DNA of 64,000 nt from Georhizobium profundi (GTDB lineage: Bacteria; Pseudomonadota; Alphaproteobacteria; Rhizobiales; Rhizobiaceae), in contig NZ_CP032509.1 of assembly GCF_003952725.1 (NCBI RefSeq), positions 2,938,001 through 3,002,000 of the forward strand, read 5' to 3'. The position numbers and the translations under genes are program-made. Position 1 is the first letter of the stretch. Each line of letters opens with the position of its first letter. The notes beneath the pieces were generated by a model. That model was not told the origin of the DNA. It was given only the letters and a program-made list of their open reading frames with translations, and ran no database searches. This document shows positions 14,469 to 25,229 of this stretch, one piece after another.

Positions 14469-15710
14469 TTGCAGGTCGAAAGACGCAGCCGGACAGCCCA
14501 TATTCTGAAGCGACTGGCGGGGGCCACCGCCCTTCTCGGATTGCTATCGGCATGTGCAGTCTCCGACGATGGTCAGCTCGGTTTCAACGGCGATCCATCC
14601 ATCACCACTTCGGCGATCAGCCGACCTTCGAGCAGCGTTGGTGCCTCTGGCGCCAATGCGCCGGTGAGCAACGCGGCTGCGACGGTAGCGGGTGATGGCG
14701 CCTCTGTCGATACCGCCACAGTGGATGCCGAGGCCGAAGCAGCCGTAGAGACTGCTGCGACGCAGACCGTTCCGGTTCCAGAAGCCGAGACTGTCGCATC
14801 CGAAGCCGTCGCACCACAGCCACAAGCCGAGACCGAGCAGGCCGTCGCTGCCGCGGCGCCGGGAGAGGTTGCGGATCCGACTGCGCGGGCCGCCATCGCC
14901 GGTGAGCCGCAGCAGGTGGCCTCGGCCGAGCAGGCTTCGACATCCGCGCCCGTCAACGCTTTGTCGGAAGAGACGGACCGGGGCCCTTCCCCGTTCGCCC
15001 GCCTCTTTTCGCGCAATGGTGGCGATGATGCCGAACCGCGCCCGGTCATTCAGCAGTCGAATGATCGCGCACCACAGCCGATCATCGATCTTAGCGCTGC
15101 CGAAGACGAGACGGTGGAGCCGGAAGACGAGTTTGCCGAAGAAGCACCACCCGCGCAGATCACCACGGCTTCCATCGAATCGAGCCCGCCGCGCGCGCGT
15201 CTGAGTGTCGCCAACACCGATGGACCGGTGCTGCCAGGCGTCCGCGAAGTCGGATCGCTGTACCAACTCCAGCACCGCGACGGCTTCGACTACAATTCCT
15301 ATTCCGACGACAACGGCACGGTTCGGCTTGCCTCTGCAGCCGGCATCGCCGGACTTGCCGGCGGCCGGTTGCGGACGCAACACGAGCGCGTCGACGTCGC
15401 CTGCCTCAAGCCTCAACTGGTTCAGACCCTGAAGCGTATCGAAGCCCATTTCGGCCGGCCTGTTCTCGTCACCTCCGGCTTCCGCGATCGTGCCTATAAT
15501 CGCAAGGTCGGCGGCGCGATGGAATCGCGGCACATGTATTGCGAAGCGGCCGACATTCAGGTGCCGGGCGTGAGCAAGTGGGACATCGCGGAGTTCGCCC
15601 GCAGCCTGCCCGGGCGCGGCGGCGTGGGCACCTACTGCCACACCGATTCTGTGCATGTGGATATCGGCTCGAAGCGCGACTGGAACTGGCGCTGCCGCCG
15701 TCGCAGCTGA
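14469..15710 (+). CDS. Lipoprotein with C-terminal M15-type (DUF882/YcbK-like) peptidase domain
   Basis: This 413-aa protein starts at TTG 14469. A lipoprotein signal (ATALLGLLSAC) is followed by a long Ala/Glu/Pro-rich, probably disordered region (about 40-290). The C-terminal domain (about 300-410) has SRHMYCEAADIQV and HTDSVHVDIG, giving the His/Asp/His zinc set of M15-like D,D-carboxypeptidase folds. It is likely periplasmic and peptidoglycan-directed, attached to a membrane by the lipidated Cys. The low-complexity spacer would let the domain reach the wall. Confidence 0.75.
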   Translation: MQVERRSRTAHILKRLAGATALLGLLSACAVSDDGQLGFNGDPSITTSAISRPSSSVGASGANAPVSNAAATVAGDGASVDTATVDAEAEAAVETAATQTVPVPEAETVASEAVAPQPQAETEQAVAAAAPGEVADPTARAAIAGEPQQVASAEQASTSAPVNALSEETDRGPSPFARLFSRNGGDDAEPRPVIQQSNDRAPQPIIDLSAAEDETVEPEDEFAEEAPPAQITTASIESSPPRARLSVANTDGPVLPGVREVGSLYQLQHRDGFDYNSYSDDNGTVRLASAAGIAGLAGGRLRTQHERVDVACLKPQLVQTLKRIEAHFGRPVLVTSGFRDRAYNRKVGGAMESRHMYCEAADIQVPGVSKWDIAEFARSLPGRGGVGTYCHTDSVHVDIGSKRDWNWRCRRRS

Positions 15711-15801
15711 TGCATGCAAGCCCTTGTTTGGGCTTGACAAAACACCGACTCAAAAAACCACATTCTTCTGTCATTTTTTTTCGAAATCGGTCGGTTTGGC
15801 G

Positions 15802-15830
15802 CTTGCGGGAACCAGATCACCTGACTATAA
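15802..15830 (+). promoter_or_regulatory. Promoter of tRNA-Glu
   Basis: CTTGCG (15802-15807) and CTATAA (15825-15830) are separated by 17 bp, which is strongly alphaproteobacterial. Transcription would start about 25 nt before the mature tRNA. The stretch 15711-15801 also holds a 7-bp inverted repeat (CAAGCCC/GGGCTTG) without a T-run. Confidence 0.55.
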
Positions 15831-15861
15831 GACGCCCATCGCCTCGCGGCGACCACGGCAT

Positions 15862-15936
15862 GCGCCCTTCGTCTATCGGTTAGGACGCCAGATTTTCATT
15901 CTGGAAAGAGGGGTTCGACTCCCCTAGGGCGTGCCA
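15862..15936 (+). tRNA. tRNA-Glu (anticodon TTC)
   Basis: The cloverleaf has acceptor GCGCCCT/AGGGCGT (one G-U at the end), an anticodon loop around TTC flanked by CCAGA/TCTGG, a T arm AGGGG-TTCGACT-CCCCT, discriminator G and encoded CCA at 15934-15936. It reads GAA/GAG codons. Confidence 0.95.
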
Positions 15937-16031
15937 CCCCTCTCTTGAATCAGCCACCATCATAGTCACAGCCGGTCGCGTTCGGTCGCTGCGCTGCTTG
16001 CTCGCAAGAGAAACCAATCTCATGACCCTGA

Positions 16032-17834
16032 TCAATCAGCGCGAGCGGCGTCCAGCAGTCTCAGTTGGACACGCTGCGTACCCTGCCAATGGTCTGCAGT
16101 GAGCGTTCCCGCGAAGTGAAACGACAGCCCCTGCCCGGCGAGCAGTCCCTGCCCCAGTTCGCTGTCGGCAGCGCGAAACGCGATGCCATCGACACGCCTG
16201 CCATCGGCTGCGGCGGCACTGATCTTCACATGGCCGTTGCCGACGGTTCGCACATCCACCAGGCGATGGCGCGGCAGGGCGAAAATGGGTTGCGGATGGC
16301 CGGCGCCATAGGGGCCGGCCGATTCGAGAAGATCGAAGAGGGCTAGCGTCGCGCCTGTCGCTGAAAGCGCACCATCGATCTGCAACGTGCTGTCGGCCAC
16401 GAGGCTCGCCACCTTTTTCGCGGCCTGCTCTTCCAGAAAAGCACGAAGCGCGCCGAGCCGCGAGCGCTCGACCGTGAGGCCGGCCGCCATGGCATGACCG
16501 CCGCCCTTGACCAGCAGCCCCTGATCCACCGCTGCGCGCACCGCCCGGCCGAGATCGAACCCGGCAATTGATCGCCCGGAGCCCGAGCCCTTGCCCTGGC
16601 TGTCAAAAGCGATGGCGAATGCCGGCCTGCGCAACCGATCTTTCAGGCGCGAAGCGATGAGACCGACGATGCCAGGATGCCAGCCCTCGCGCGCCGTAAC
16701 GAAAACGGCCGGGCCCGAGCCGTTGGCATATTCCGCCAGCGCTTCGGCTTCCGCCTCCTCCAGCATCGCCGTTTCCATCGCCTGGCGTTCGCGGTTCAGC
16801 CCGTCGAGCTGGATGGCGATCTGGTCGGCCTGTGCCCGGTCCTCAATGGTCAGCAGTCGGCTGCCAAGGGCGGCATCACCAATGCGCCCGCCGGCATTGA
16901 TGCGCGGGCCGATCATGAACCCAAAATGATAGGGCGTGATGGGTCCGCCAATCCCGGCAACGCGCACCAGCGCAGCCAGGCCCGGATTGGCCAGCTGGCG
17001 GGCAGCGACGAGCCCCTTGGTCACGAAAGCGCGGTTCAGCCCCTTCAGAGGCACCACGTCGCATACGGTGCCGAGCGCCACGAGATCGAGCAGCGACAGG
17101 AGGTTCATCGTCTGATGCCCCGGCTGCTGGCGCATGCGCAGGAGCCGGAGGGTGGCGACCAGCGTCAGGAACACGACACCGGCAGCGCAGAGGTGACCCT
17201 GGCCCGAAAGATCGTCTTCCCGGTTGGGATTGACCAACGCAGCGCATGGCGGAAGCACACTGCCGACCTGATGGTGGTCGATCACCACCACATCGGTTCC
17301 GCGCGCGGCGGCAGCAGCCAGCGACTCATGGCTCGTCGAGCCACAGTCGACGGTCACGATCAGCCGGTTGCCGCGATCGATCAGCTCCTCGATGGCCGCG
17401 ACATTCGGCCCGTAACCTTCGAAAATGCGGTCCGGGATGTAGATTTCGCTCTGGATACCGAAATGGTCGAGGAACCGCTTCATGAGCGCCGACGAACATG
17501 CGCCGTCGACATCATAGTCGCCGAAAATGGCGATGCGTTCACCGATGATGATGGCTGCCGCCAAGCGCTCGGCCGCCCGGTCCATGTCGGTCAGCGTCGA
17601 CGGGTCGGGCATCAGACGTTTCAGCGTCGGATCGAGAAAGTCGACGGCGTCGCCCATCGTCACACCGCGGCCGACCATCACCCGCGCCACCAGTTCAGAA
17701 AGCCCGAGAGACTGGGAAATCGCGAGCGCCTGGTTGAGGCCGGCCTGATCGAGGCGCTGCACCCAGCGCTGGCCCGTCAACGAGCGCTCGACATCGAGAA
17801 ATGCGCGGCTGACCTCTCCCGATATCGGCGCCAT
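16032..17834 (-). CDS. recJ: Single-stranded-DNA exonuclease RecJ
   Basis: This 600-aa, full-length protein has DHH-family motifs in order: FGDYDVDGACSSA (about 95-110), VVIDHHQVG, GPRINAGGRIGDA, and the DHHA1 motif GGGHAMAAGLT. It degrades single-stranded DNA 5' to 3' in mismatch repair and RecF-pathway recombination, with Mg2+/Mn2+. It lies 73 bp downstream of hom on the same strand and is probably co-transcribed. I recall glpX between these two genes in several rhizobia; it is not here. Confidence 0.95.
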   Translation of the reverse strand: MAPISGEVSRAFLDVERSLTGQRWVQRLDQAGLNQALAISQSLGLSELVARVMVGRGVTMGDAVDFLDPTLKRLMPDPSTLTDMDRAAERLAAAIIIGERIAIFGDYDVDGACSSALMKRFLDHFGIQSEIYIPDRIFEGYGPNVAAIEELIDRGNRLIVTVDCGSTSHESLAAAAARGTDVVVIDHHQVGSVLPPCAALVNPNREDDLSGQGHLCAAGVVFLTLVATLRLLRMRQQPGHQTMNLLSLLDLVALGTVCDVVPLKGLNRAFVTKGLVAARQLANPGLAALVRVAGIGGPITPYHFGFMIGPRINAGGRIGDAALGSRLLTIEDRAQADQIAIQLDGLNRERQAMETAMLEEAEAEALAEYANGSGPAVFVTAREGWHPGIVGLIASRLKDRLRRPAFAIAFDSQGKGSGSGRSIAGFDLGRAVRAAVDQGLLVKGGGHAMAAGLTVERSRLGALRAFLEEQAAKKVASLVADSTLQIDGALSATGATLALFDLLESAGPYGAGHPQPIFALPRHRLVDVRTVGNGHVKISAAAADGRRVDGIAFRAADSELGQGLLAGQGLSFHFAGTLTADHWQGTQRVQLRLLDAARAD

Positions 17835-17907
17835 CTCTATTCCGTCTTCCTTTGAACCGGCCTGCTGGGAACGGACGTCTTAGGAACGGTTCGCCGCCTC
17901 CATGGGC

Positions 17908-19233
17908 TCAAGCCGCTTTCGGCCGCTCGATCCGGATGACCTGCGGCGCACCGATCGTGTAGCCATCCGCGACCATGGCCTGAACGGCTGCCCGAACGGA
18001 CGCTTCGGTGGTCGCATGGGTGACGAGCACGACCGTCTGGCGGCCGCTGCCTGCCGGCGACGTGTGCTTGGCGCGCTGGACGATGGATTCGAGAGAGATG
18101 GTGTTCTCAGCCATATGCGTGGCAATCGACGCGAAGACGCCGGCCTTGTCCTGCACAGTGACGCGAATGAAATAGCCACCCTCATGGCTGCGCATCTTGG
18201 CGCGTTTGTAGGGAACGAGCTTGGCTGCAGGCTTGCCGAGCGCAGGGCCGTGCTGGATGCCGGGACGGCTCTTGGCGATATCGGCGATGTCACCCATCAC
18301 CGCCGACGCGGTCGCGTCACCGCCCGCACCTGGGCCCGACATGATCAATTCGCCGAGCACATCGGATTCGATCGCGACCGCGTTCGTCACGCCGTCGACC
18401 CGGCCTATGACGCTATCCTTCGGCACCATGGTGGGATGAACGCGCTGCTCGATGCCGGAATCGGTGCGCTGCGCGACGCCAAGGAGCTTGATGCGGTAGC
18501 CGAGGTCGTCGGCGGCGCAGATGTCGTCGATCGAGATGTTGGAGATACCTTCGAGATAGATGTCGTCGGCTGCGATCTCGGTGCCGAAGGCAAGGCTCGT
18601 CAGGATGGCAAGCTTGTGCGCGGTGTCGTTGCCCTCGATGTCGAAGGTCGGATCCGCTTCCGCATAACCGAGGCGCTGCGCTTCCTTGAGGCACGCCTCG
18701 AAGCTCAGGCCTTCGCGCTCCATCGTCGTCAGGATGTAGTTCGCCGTGCCGTTCATGATGCCGTAGAGGCGGCTGACGCGGTTGCCCGTCAGCGACTCGC
18801 GCATGGCCTTGATGACCGGGATGCCACCCGCGACGGCCGCTTCGAAATTGAGGAGAACGCCTTTTTCTTCCGCGAGCGCCGCCAGCCGGACGCCATGTTT
18901 GGCGAGCAGCGCCTTGTTGGCGGTAACGACATGGATGCCACGCGACAGGGCCGCTTCGACCGCGCTCAAGGCCGGATCGGCCGCGCCGCCGATCAGTTCG
19001 ACGAAGACGTCAATCTCGCCGGTCTTCGCCAGTTCGATCGGATCGTCGAACCATGTCATCGCGCGCAGGTCGATGCCGCGGTTGCGTTCCCGATCGCGCG
19101 CCGACACGGCGACGATCTCGATCGGCCGGCCACAGGCTTCGGCAAGCAGCGCATAGCGCGACACGAGGACGTGGACGAGCGCGGCTCCAACGGTACCGAG
19201 ACCTGCGATCCCGATTTTCAGCGGTTCAGACAT
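17908..19233 (-). CDS. hom: Homoserine dehydrogenase
   Basis: This 441-aa protein has an N-terminal NAD(P)-binding motif (GIAGLGTVGAALV), a catalytic domain (MNGTANYILT, AEADPTFDIEGNDTAHKL) and a C-terminal ACT domain (about 355-425; GGYFIRVTVQDKAGVFASI). It reduces aspartate semialdehyde to homoserine on the way to Thr and Met. The ACT domain implies allosteric control, usually by threonine. It lies 58 bp downstream of the aminotransferase gene. Confidence 0.95.
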   Translation of the reverse strand: MSEPLKIGIAGLGTVGAALVHVLVSRYALLAEACGRPIEIVAVSARDRERNRGIDLRAMTWFDDPIELAKTGEIDVFVELIGGAADPALSAVEAALSRGIHVVTANKALLAKHGVRLAALAEEKGVLLNFEAAVAGGIPVIKAMRESLTGNRVSRLYGIMNGTANYILTTMEREGLSFEACLKEAQRLGYAEADPTFDIEGNDTAHKLAILTSLAFGTEIAADDIYLEGISNISIDDICAADDLGYRIKLLGVAQRTDSGIEQRVHPTMVPKDSVIGRVDGVTNAVAIESDVLGELIMSGPGAGGDATASAVMGDIADIAKSRPGIQHGPALGKPAAKLVPYKRAKMRSHEGGYFIRVTVQDKAGVFASIATHMAENTISLESIVQRAKHTSPAGSGRQTVVLVTHATTEASVRAAVQAMVADGYTIGAPQVIRIERPKAA

Positions 19234-19291
19234 GGAATTTCCATCGTTCGGCTTGGAAGGACCGCGGATAGATGCCCGCGGCCGAAAGGCA

Positions 19292-20512
19292 TCAGCGCCG
19301 TGCGTTCAGCGCGATGACGTTGTGCATCGTCTCGTCCGCCGTTGCAAGGAAGCGCTTGATGTTGCGGGCCGCCTGGCGGATGCGGTGCTCGTTCTCGACC
19401 AGTGCGATGCGCACATAGTCGTCGCCCTGCTCGCCGAAGCCGACGCCAGGCGCTACGGCGACATCTGCCTTCTCGACCAGAAGTTTCGAAAATTCCAGCG
19501 AACCGAGCGGCTTGAACTTTTCTGGGATCGGAGCCCAGGCGAACATGGTGGCGGCCGGCGGCGGCACGTCGAAGCCCGCCTTGCCGAAGCTATCCACCAG
19601 CACGTCGCGGCGACGCTTGTAGATGCTGCGCACCTCTTCGATGTCGGAGCCATCGCCGTTGAGCGCAGCGGACGCCGCAACCTGGATTGGCGTGAACGCA
19701 CCGTAATCGAGATAGGATTTGACCCGAGACAGCGCCGCAATCAGCCGCTCGTTGCCGACGGCAAAGCCCATGCGCCAGCCGGGCATGGAAAAGGTCTTCG
19801 ACATGGAGGTGAATTCCACCGCCACATCCATTGCACCCGGCACCTGCAGGACCGAAGGCGGCGGCGCATTGTCGTCGAAATAGATCTCCGAATAGGCGAG
19901 ATCCGACAGGATGATGATGTCGTGCTTCTTCGCCTGCGCGACCGCTTCCTTGTAGAAATCGAGGTCGGCCGTATAGGCGGTCGGGTTCGACGGATAGTTG
20001 AGGATCAGCGCAAGCGGCTTTGGGATCGAATGGCGCACGGCGCGCTCGATCGCGACGAAGAACTGGTCGTCGGGCTTGACCGACATGGAGCGGATCACGC
20101 CGCCTGCCATCAGGAAGCCGAAGGCGTGGATGGGATAGGTCGGATCTGGGCACAGGATGACATCGCCCGGCGCGGTGATCGCCTGCGCCATGTTGGCGAA
20201 GCCTTCCTTGGAGCCGAGCGTCGCGATGACCTGCGTGTCCGGATTCAGCTTCACGCCGAAGCGGCGAGCGTAATAGGCAGCCTGTGCCTTGCGAAGGCCT
20301 GGGATACCGCGCGAGGACGAGTAGCGATGGGTGCGCGGATCACGCACGACGTCGCACAGTTTGTCGACCACGGCCTTTGGCGTCGGCAGATCCGGATTTC
20401 CCATGCCGAGATCGATGATGTCGGCGCCGGCCGCTCGCGCGCTCGCCTTCAGGCGGTTGACCTGTTCGAAGACGTAGGGCGGAAGGCGGCGGACCTTGTG
20501 AAACTCTTCCAT
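19292..20512 (-). CDS. alaC: Class I/II aminotransferase, AlaC-like
   Basis: This 406-aa protein uses ATG 20512 because family members begin with this EEFHKVRRLPPYVF sequence. It is a PLP fold type I enzyme, with NYPSNPTAY, SDLAYSEIYFDD and the Schiff-base lysine in SMSKTFSMPGWRMGF. It closely resembles the E. coli alanine aminotransferase AlaC (RLPPYVF..., MGNPD, YSSSRGIPGLR). Such proteins are often labelled LL-diaminopimelate aminotransferase in databases, so substrate is uncertain. The gene heads a likely operon with hom and recJ. Confidence 0.85.
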   Translation of the reverse strand: MEEFHKVRRLPPYVFEQVNRLKASARAAGADIIDLGMGNPDLPTPKAVVDKLCDVVRDPRTHRYSSSRGIPGLRKAQAAYYARRFGVKLNPDTQVIATLGSKEGFANMAQAITAPGDVILCPDPTYPIHAFGFLMAGGVIRSMSVKPDDQFFVAIERAVRHSIPKPLALILNYPSNPTAYTADLDFYKEAVAQAKKHDIIILSDLAYSEIYFDDNAPPPSVLQVPGAMDVAVEFTSMSKTFSMPGWRMGFAVGNERLIAALSRVKSYLDYGAFTPIQVAASAALNGDGSDIEEVRSIYKRRRDVLVDSFGKAGFDVPPPAATMFAWAPIPEKFKPLGSLEFSKLLVEKADVAVAPGVGFGEQGDDYVRIALVENEHRIRQAARNIKRFLATADETMHNVIALNARR

Positions 20513-20631
20513 CGATTTATCCGGATCAGACTGGGTTTGGCCAAGAATAGTGGAACGCCGTGCATGCGTCCAATCAAGCGCAAAAGCAAGCGGGACATTG
20601 TGGCGAGCAAGCGCGCCGCATTGAAGATCGC

Positions 20632-21123
20632 TCAGGTAAGCGGCTTTTCCATCACCAGTGCCGGGATGCCGGAACCGTCGGCTCCGCAATTTTCGGTGCG
20701 CCCGACCTCCACGAACCCGTGGGCGCGGTAAAAAGCGCATGCGGCTTCGTTTTCGGGCTCGACCTCCAGGCGGATGCGCTTCGCCCCGTCGAAGCAGGTT
20801 TCGATCTCGGCGAAGAGATCGCGGCCGATACCCTGGCGCTGCAGCGATGGGTGCACGTAAATCTGGTGGAGCAGGACCACATCCTTGTCGGAGCGGGCCG
20901 CATAGGCCATCCCGCCGATCCGCTTGCCGTCATCGGCAACCAGAAATTCCGATTGCGGCCGCGACAGGCGCGTCTGGAGCGCTTCCACGGAGTGCCAAGA
21001 GCGCGTGATCTCCGCCACCTTCTCCACGCCGTAGAGCGTGTCATAGGTCGCGTGCCACGTCTCGGTAAGCAGAGTTTGAACGGCGGGAAGATCGGCCTTC
21101 ATCGCCGTTCGCACGAAGAACAT
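20632..21123 (-). CDS. GNAT acetyltransferase downstream of gatB
   Basis: This 163-aa protein starts at ATG 21123, only a few bases after the gatB stop. The GNAT core is visible: IYVHPSLQRQGIGRDLF (acetyl-CoA pyrophosphate loop) and ACAFYRAHGFVEVGR. The substrate is unknown. It is one of three different GNAT genes interleaved with gatC, gatA and gatB in this stretch. Confidence 0.85.
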   Translation of the reverse strand: MFFVRTAMKADLPAVQTLLTETWHATYDTLYGVEKVAEITRSWHSVEALQTRLSRPQSEFLVADDGKRIGGMAYAARSDKDVVLLHQIYVHPSLQRQGIGRDLFAEIETCFDGAKRIRLEVEPENEAACAFYRAHGFVEVGRTENCGADGSGIPALVMEKPLT

Positions 21124-21127
21124 GGGT

Positions 21128-22630
21128 TTAGTCCTCGAGGCCGAGCTTGGCTTTGACCAGCGCATTGACCGCCTGCGGGTTGGCCTTACCACCCGTCGCC
21201 TTCATCACCTGCCCCACGAACCAGCCGGCGAGCGAGGGCTTGGCCTTTGCCTTTTCCACCTGATCGGGGTTGGCGGCAATGATCTCATCCACGGCCTTCT
21301 CGATCGCGCCGGTATCCGTGACCTGCTTCATGCCGCGTTCTTCGACGATGGAAGCCGGGTCGCCGCCCTCGTTCCAGACGATCTCGAAGAGATCCTTGGC
21401 GATCTTGCCGGAGATCACTTCGGCCTTGATGAGGTCGACGATGCCGCCGAGCTGGTCGGGCAAAACCGGAGTCTCTTCAATGGATTGCCCGGCTTTGTTC
21501 AGGGCACCCAGGAGATCGTTGATGACCCAGTTGGCGACGAGTTTGCCGTCGCGGCCCTTGGCGGCGCGTTCGAAATAGTCGGCAATCGCCTTGTCGGACA
21601 CCAGGATGGAGGCGTCATAGACGGAAAGCCCGACCGTCTCGATCAGCCGCGCCTTCTTGTCGTCCGGCAGTTCCGGCAGATGCGCGGCCAGTTCTTCGAT
21701 GAACGCATCGTCGAATTCGAGCGGCAACAGGTCCGGATCGGGGAAATAGCGATAGTCGTGCGCGTCTTCCTTGGAGCGCATGGAGCGGGTCTCACCCTTG
21801 CCTGGATCGAACAGGCGCGTCTCCTGGTCGATCGAGCCACCCTCTTCCAGGATGGCGATCTGGCGGCGCGCTTCGTATTCGATGGACTGGCCGACGAAGC
21901 GAATGGAGTTGACGTTCTTGATCTCGCAGCGCGTTCCGAAGTCGCCGCCTGGCTTGCGCACGGACACGTTGACGTCGGCCCGCATGGAGCCTTCGTCCAT
22001 GTTGCCGTCGCAGGTGCCGAGGTAACGCAGAATGGTGCGCAGCTTGGTGAGATAGGCCTTCGCCTCGTCGGAAGAGCGCAGATCCGGCTTGGAAACGATT
22101 TCCATCAGCGCGACGCCCGAGCGGTTCAGGTCCACATAGGACATGGTCGGATGCTGGTCGTGCATCGACTTGCCGGCATCCTGTTCCAGGTGCAGCCGCT
22201 CGATGCCGATTTCGATGTCCTCGAACTCGCCCTTCCGGTCTGGGCCGACCGAGATGACGATCTTGCCCTCGCCGACGATCGGGTCTTTGAACTGGGAGAT
22301 CTGGTAGCCCTGCGGCAGGTCCGGGTAGAAATAGTTCTTGCGGTCAAAGATCGAGCGCTTGTTGATCTGGGCCTTGAGGCCGAGGCCGGTGCGCACCGCC
22401 TGCTTCACGCATTCCTCGTTGATGACCGGCAGCATGCCGGGCATCGCGGCATCGACGAGCGAGACGTTGGCGTTCGGCGCCTTGCCGAACTCTGTCGATG
22501 CACCGGAAAAGAGCTTCGACTTGCTCGTCACCTGCGCATGCACCTCCATACCGATGACGACTTCCCAATCGCCGGTGGCACCGGGGATGAAGCGCTTCGG
22601 ATCGGGTGTGCGGGTATCGACGATGGTCAT
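21128..22630 (-). CDS. gatB: Asp-tRNA(Asn)/Glu-tRNA(Gln) amidotransferase subunit B
   Basis: This 500-aa, full-length protein has the GatB cradle ([13 protein letters not shown] near residue 22; [17 protein letters not shown]) and a C-terminal YqeY-like helical tRNA-binding domain (about 350-500). Together with GatA and GatC it makes Gln-tRNA(Gln), and possibly Asn-tRNA(Asn), by transamidation of mischarged tRNA. It implies an indirect glutamine-tRNA route in this organism, as is usual for alphaproteobacteria. Confidence 0.96.
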   Translation of the reverse strand: MTIVDTRTPDPKRFIPGATGDWEVVIGMEVHAQVTSKSKLFSGASTEFGKAPNANVSLVDAAMPGMLPVINEECVKQAVRTGLGLKAQINKRSIFDRKNYFYPDLPQGYQISQFKDPIVGEGKIVISVGPDRKGEFEDIEIGIERLHLEQDAGKSMHDQHPTMSYVDLNRSGVALMEIVSKPDLRSSDEAKAYLTKLRTILRYLGTCDGNMDEGSMRADVNVSVRKPGGDFGTRCEIKNVNSIRFVGQSIEYEARRQIAILEEGGSIDQETRLFDPGKGETRSMRSKEDAHDYRYFPDPDLLPLEFDDAFIEELAAHLPELPDDKKARLIETVGLSVYDASILVSDKAIADYFERAAKGRDGKLVANWVINDLLGALNKAGQSIEETPVLPDQLGGIVDLIKAEVISGKIAKDLFEIVWNEGGDPASIVEERGMKQVTDTGAIEKAVDEIIAANPDQVEKAKAKPSLAGWFVGQVMKATGGKANPQAVNALVKAKLGLED

Positions 22631-22744
22631 GCGGTGACGCTCTTCAATGGCCTTGAGGGAATGGGTTTTGGCTAGAACATCGGGCTGCCCGGCGCAAGGA
22701 CTTTGGCGCTGCTGCCGATCCGCTTTCCCTGCGACGCAATACCA

Positions 22745-23287
22745 TCAAGCAGGTCCGTAGATCTCAATTTCGGGCTCATGCACCAGGCGCTTCGACATTC
22801 CGACCTTTTCAATGTCGCGGTCGAGCGATGCGGAATAGACCGTCGAAAGCCAGATCACCGTATAGCCATAGCGGCGATAGAACGCGATCGCCTCGTGATT
22901 GCGGGCATGGGTTTCGAGCTCGGCAGTCTCGTGTCCCGCCTCGACGATTTCATCTTCCAGACAGGTGAGCAGCTTCGCGCCGTGACCGCGCCGCTGAAAT
23001 TCGGGATCGATCCAGAGATCTGAAATGGCGTTTGGCCTGGCTGTTTCCACGTCGAGTGGGTCTTCATGGGCGCCCCAGCCGACGGGCATGCCATCCTCCT
23101 CGGCAACGCGGATCAGAGACCAGCTGCGACTCGTGAAGGTGAGATAGGAGTCCATCGCGTTGCGGCGAAGGCTCGCGACGTTTGTCTGGCCCGATGCCCA
23201 AACCGACAGGCGGTCTTCCCAGGCACGATATCCGATCTCCGCGAGTTTCGCGGCATCACTGCGTTTGGCTGATCGGATTACCACCAA
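22745..23287 (-). CDS. GNAT acetyltransferase between gatA and gatB
   Basis: The protein is about 180 aa. The start is TTG 23287 or the adjacent GTG, both inside the gatA 3' end, so translation is coupled to gatA. The GNAT motif is clear: [17 protein letters not shown], then [13 protein letters not shown]. The substrate is unknown. It is followed by a 114-bp gap before gatB. Confidence 0.82.
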   Translation of the reverse strand: MVVIRSAKRSDAAKLAEIGYRAWEDRLSVWASGQTNVASLRRNAMDSYLTFTSRSWSLIRVAEEDGMPVGWGAHEDPLDVETARPNAISDLWIDPEFQRRGHGAKLLTCLEDEIVEAGHETAELETHARNHEAIAFYRRYGYTVIWLSTVYSASLDRDIEKVGMSKRLVHEPEIEIYGPA

Positions 23288-24759
23288 CGCTTTGGCGTGA
23301 AGCGGCCGGCAGCCTTCTCCACGACGCTGGCTGCGGCAAAGAGCGTCTCTTCGTCGAAGGGCCGGCCGATCAGCTGCAAGCCGAGCGGCAGTCCATCCGT
23401 CGAGGTGCCCGCCGGCACGGCGATGCCCGGAAGGCCAGCCATGTTCACCGTGACCGTGAAGATGTCGTTCAAGTACATCTTGACCGGATCGGCTGCCATT
23501 TCGGCATCGCCGATCTCGAAGGCTGCAGATGGCGTTGCCGGCGTCAGGATCGCATCGACGCCATCGGCAAAGACGGTCTCGAAATCACGTTTGATCAGCG
23601 TGCGGACCTTCTGCGCCTTCAGGTAGTAAGCGTCGTAATAGCCGGCGGAAAGCACATAGGTACCGATCATGATTCGGCGCTGGACCTCCTCGCCAAAGCC
23701 TTCGGCGCGGGTCTTCTCGTACATTTCCAAAATGTCGCGGCCTTGCTGGCGCAGGCCGTAGCGCACACCGTCGTAACGCGCGAGGTTGGACGAGGCTTCG
23801 GCCGGTGCAACGATGTAGTAGGCAGGCAACGCGTATTTGGTGTGCGGCAGCGAAATCTCGACGATTTCGGCGCCGGCATCCTTCAGCCAGTCAATGCCCT
23901 GCTGCCAGAGCGCGTCGATCTCGCCCGGCATGCCGTCGACGCGGTACTCCTTCGGAATGCCGATCTTCAGGCCCTTGACCGAACGGCCGACTGCGGCCTC
24001 GTAATCCGGAACAGCGCGATCGACCGAGGTCGTGTCCTTGGCATCGGTCGAGGCCATGGAACGCAACATGATCGCCGCATCGCGCACGTCGCGAGCGATC
24101 GGACCGGCCTGATCCAGCGAGGATGCGAAGGCGACGATGCCGAAGCGCGAGCAGCGGCCATAGGTCGGCTTAATGCCGACCGTGCCGGTGAATGCGGCCG
24201 GCTGGCGGATGGAGCCGCCCGTGTCGGTGGCGGTCGCGCCGGCGCAGAGTTCGGCGGCAACGGCTGCCGCGGAGCCACCGGAGGAGCCTCCGGGAACGAG
24301 GCTCTCGTTGGAGCCTTCGACGCGCCACGGGTTCACGACGGGGCCATAATAGGACGTCTCGTTGGACGAGCCCATGGCGAACTCGTCCATGTTCAGCTTG
24401 CCGAGCATGACGGCGCCGTCGTTCCAGAGGTTGGACGTGACGGTCGATTCGTAGCGCGGCTCGAAGCTGTTCAGGATATGGCTGCAGGCCTGCGTGTGGA
24501 CGCCTTCGGTCGCAAAAAGATCCTTGATGCCAAGCGGGATGCCTTCGAGTGCTCCAGCCTCACCGCTCGCCATGCGCTCGTCCGAGCGCTTGGCCATGGC
24601 GCGCGCCTTGCCCGCCGTGACCGTTACATAGGCATTGATCGAGGGGTTGGCGGCTTCGATCGCGCTCAGATAGGCATCCGTCAATTCGACCGAGGAAAGG
24701 TCGCGTGCGCGCATCTTTTCGCGAGCTTCGGCGATGGTCAGGCGGGTCAGTTCGGACAT
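23278..24759 (-). CDS. gatA: Asp-tRNA(Asn)/Glu-tRNA(Gln) amidotransferase subunit A
   Basis: This 493-aa, full-length protein has the amidase-signature Ser-cisSer-Lys triad: Lys in [12 protein letters not shown], Ser in [10 protein letters not shown], and the nucleophile Ser in [12 protein letters not shown]. It releases ammonia from glutamine and channels it to GatB. Its ATG shares one base with the stop of the upstream GNAT gene. Confidence 0.96.
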   Translation of the reverse strand: MSELTRLTIAEAREKMRARDLSSVELTDAYLSAIEAANPSINAYVTVTAGKARAMAKRSDERMASGEAGALEGIPLGIKDLFATEGVHTQACSHILNSFEPRYESTVTSNLWNDGAVMLGKLNMDEFAMGSSNETSYYGPVVNPWRVEGSNESLVPGGSSGGSAAAVAAELCAGATATDTGGSIRQPAAFTGTVGIKPTYGRCSRFGIVAFASSLDQAGPIARDVRDAAIMLRSMASTDAKDTTSVDRAVPDYEAAVGRSVKGLKIGIPKEYRVDGMPGEIDALWQQGIDWLKDAGAEIVEISLPHTKYALPAYYIVAPAEASSNLARYDGVRYGLRQQGRDILEMYEKTRAEGFGEEVQRRIMIGTYVLSAGYYDAYYLKAQKVRTLIKRDFETVFADGVDAILTPATPSAAFEIGDAEMAADPVKMYLNDIFTVTVNMAGLPGIAVPAGTSTDGLPLGLQLIGRPFDEETLFAAASVVEKAAGRFTPKRWW

Positions 24760-25226
24760 CAGGCAAACTTCTTTTCGTAAAATCTGGAATAACCGGAATC
24801 AGGATAGTCGAGGACAGCGCCGCACTGGGTGAAACCGCTGCGCTCATAGATGCGCCATGCAACTTCAAAACCCGGTGCCTCCCCTGTCTCGAGAACGAGG
24901 CGGGACAGGCCGCGATCCCGAGCACGTTGCTCGACCTGCTGCAAAAGCGCGGAGCCGACGCGCTGGCCGCGCACTTCGGGCTTGGTGAACATGCGCTTCA
25001 CTTCGCCGAGGCCTTCCCCATGCTCTTTCAGCGACGCCATGCCGACAGCGTTTCCATCTCCATTGCGCGCGACGAACACCGTCACCGAAGGCTCGGCCAT
25101 CTGCTCGACCGTCAGCTGGAACTGGAACTCGCGCGGCGTCAACGGGATCATGTGAGCGTTCAGCGCGCTGACCATGTCACGCACATCGTCCTGAAGAGGC
25201 GTTTCGGCTGCGATAGCCAGATCCAC
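24759..25226 (-). CDS. GNAT acetyltransferase between gatC and gatA
   Basis: This 155-aa protein is a GNAT family member with [19 protein letters not shown] (acetyl-CoA loop) and [15 protein letters not shown]. It starts 3 bp after the gatC stop and overlaps gatA by one base, so all three are coupled. The substrate is unknown. Confidence 0.83.
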   Translation of the reverse strand: MDLAIAAETPLQDDVRDMVSALNAHMIPLTPREFQFQLTVEQMAEPSVTVFVARNGDGNAVGMASLKEHGEGLGEVKRMFTKPEVRGQRVGSALLQQVEQRARDRGLSRLVLETGEAPGFEVAWRIYERSGFTQCGAVLDYPDSGYSRFYEKKFA

Positions 25227-25229
25227 AGC

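Noticed and set aside
16677-17855. Long + strand open frames opposite recJ, and similar ones opposite hom, gatB, gatA, proS, rnr, topA and the nuo genes
   Set aside because: They are shadows produced by high GC and third-position bias. The minus- or plus-strand partners carry full conserved motif sets.
17835-17907. Possible remnant of glpX between hom and recJ
   Set aside because: Only 73 bp remain and no glpX-like codons are visible. The gene is simply elsewhere or absent.
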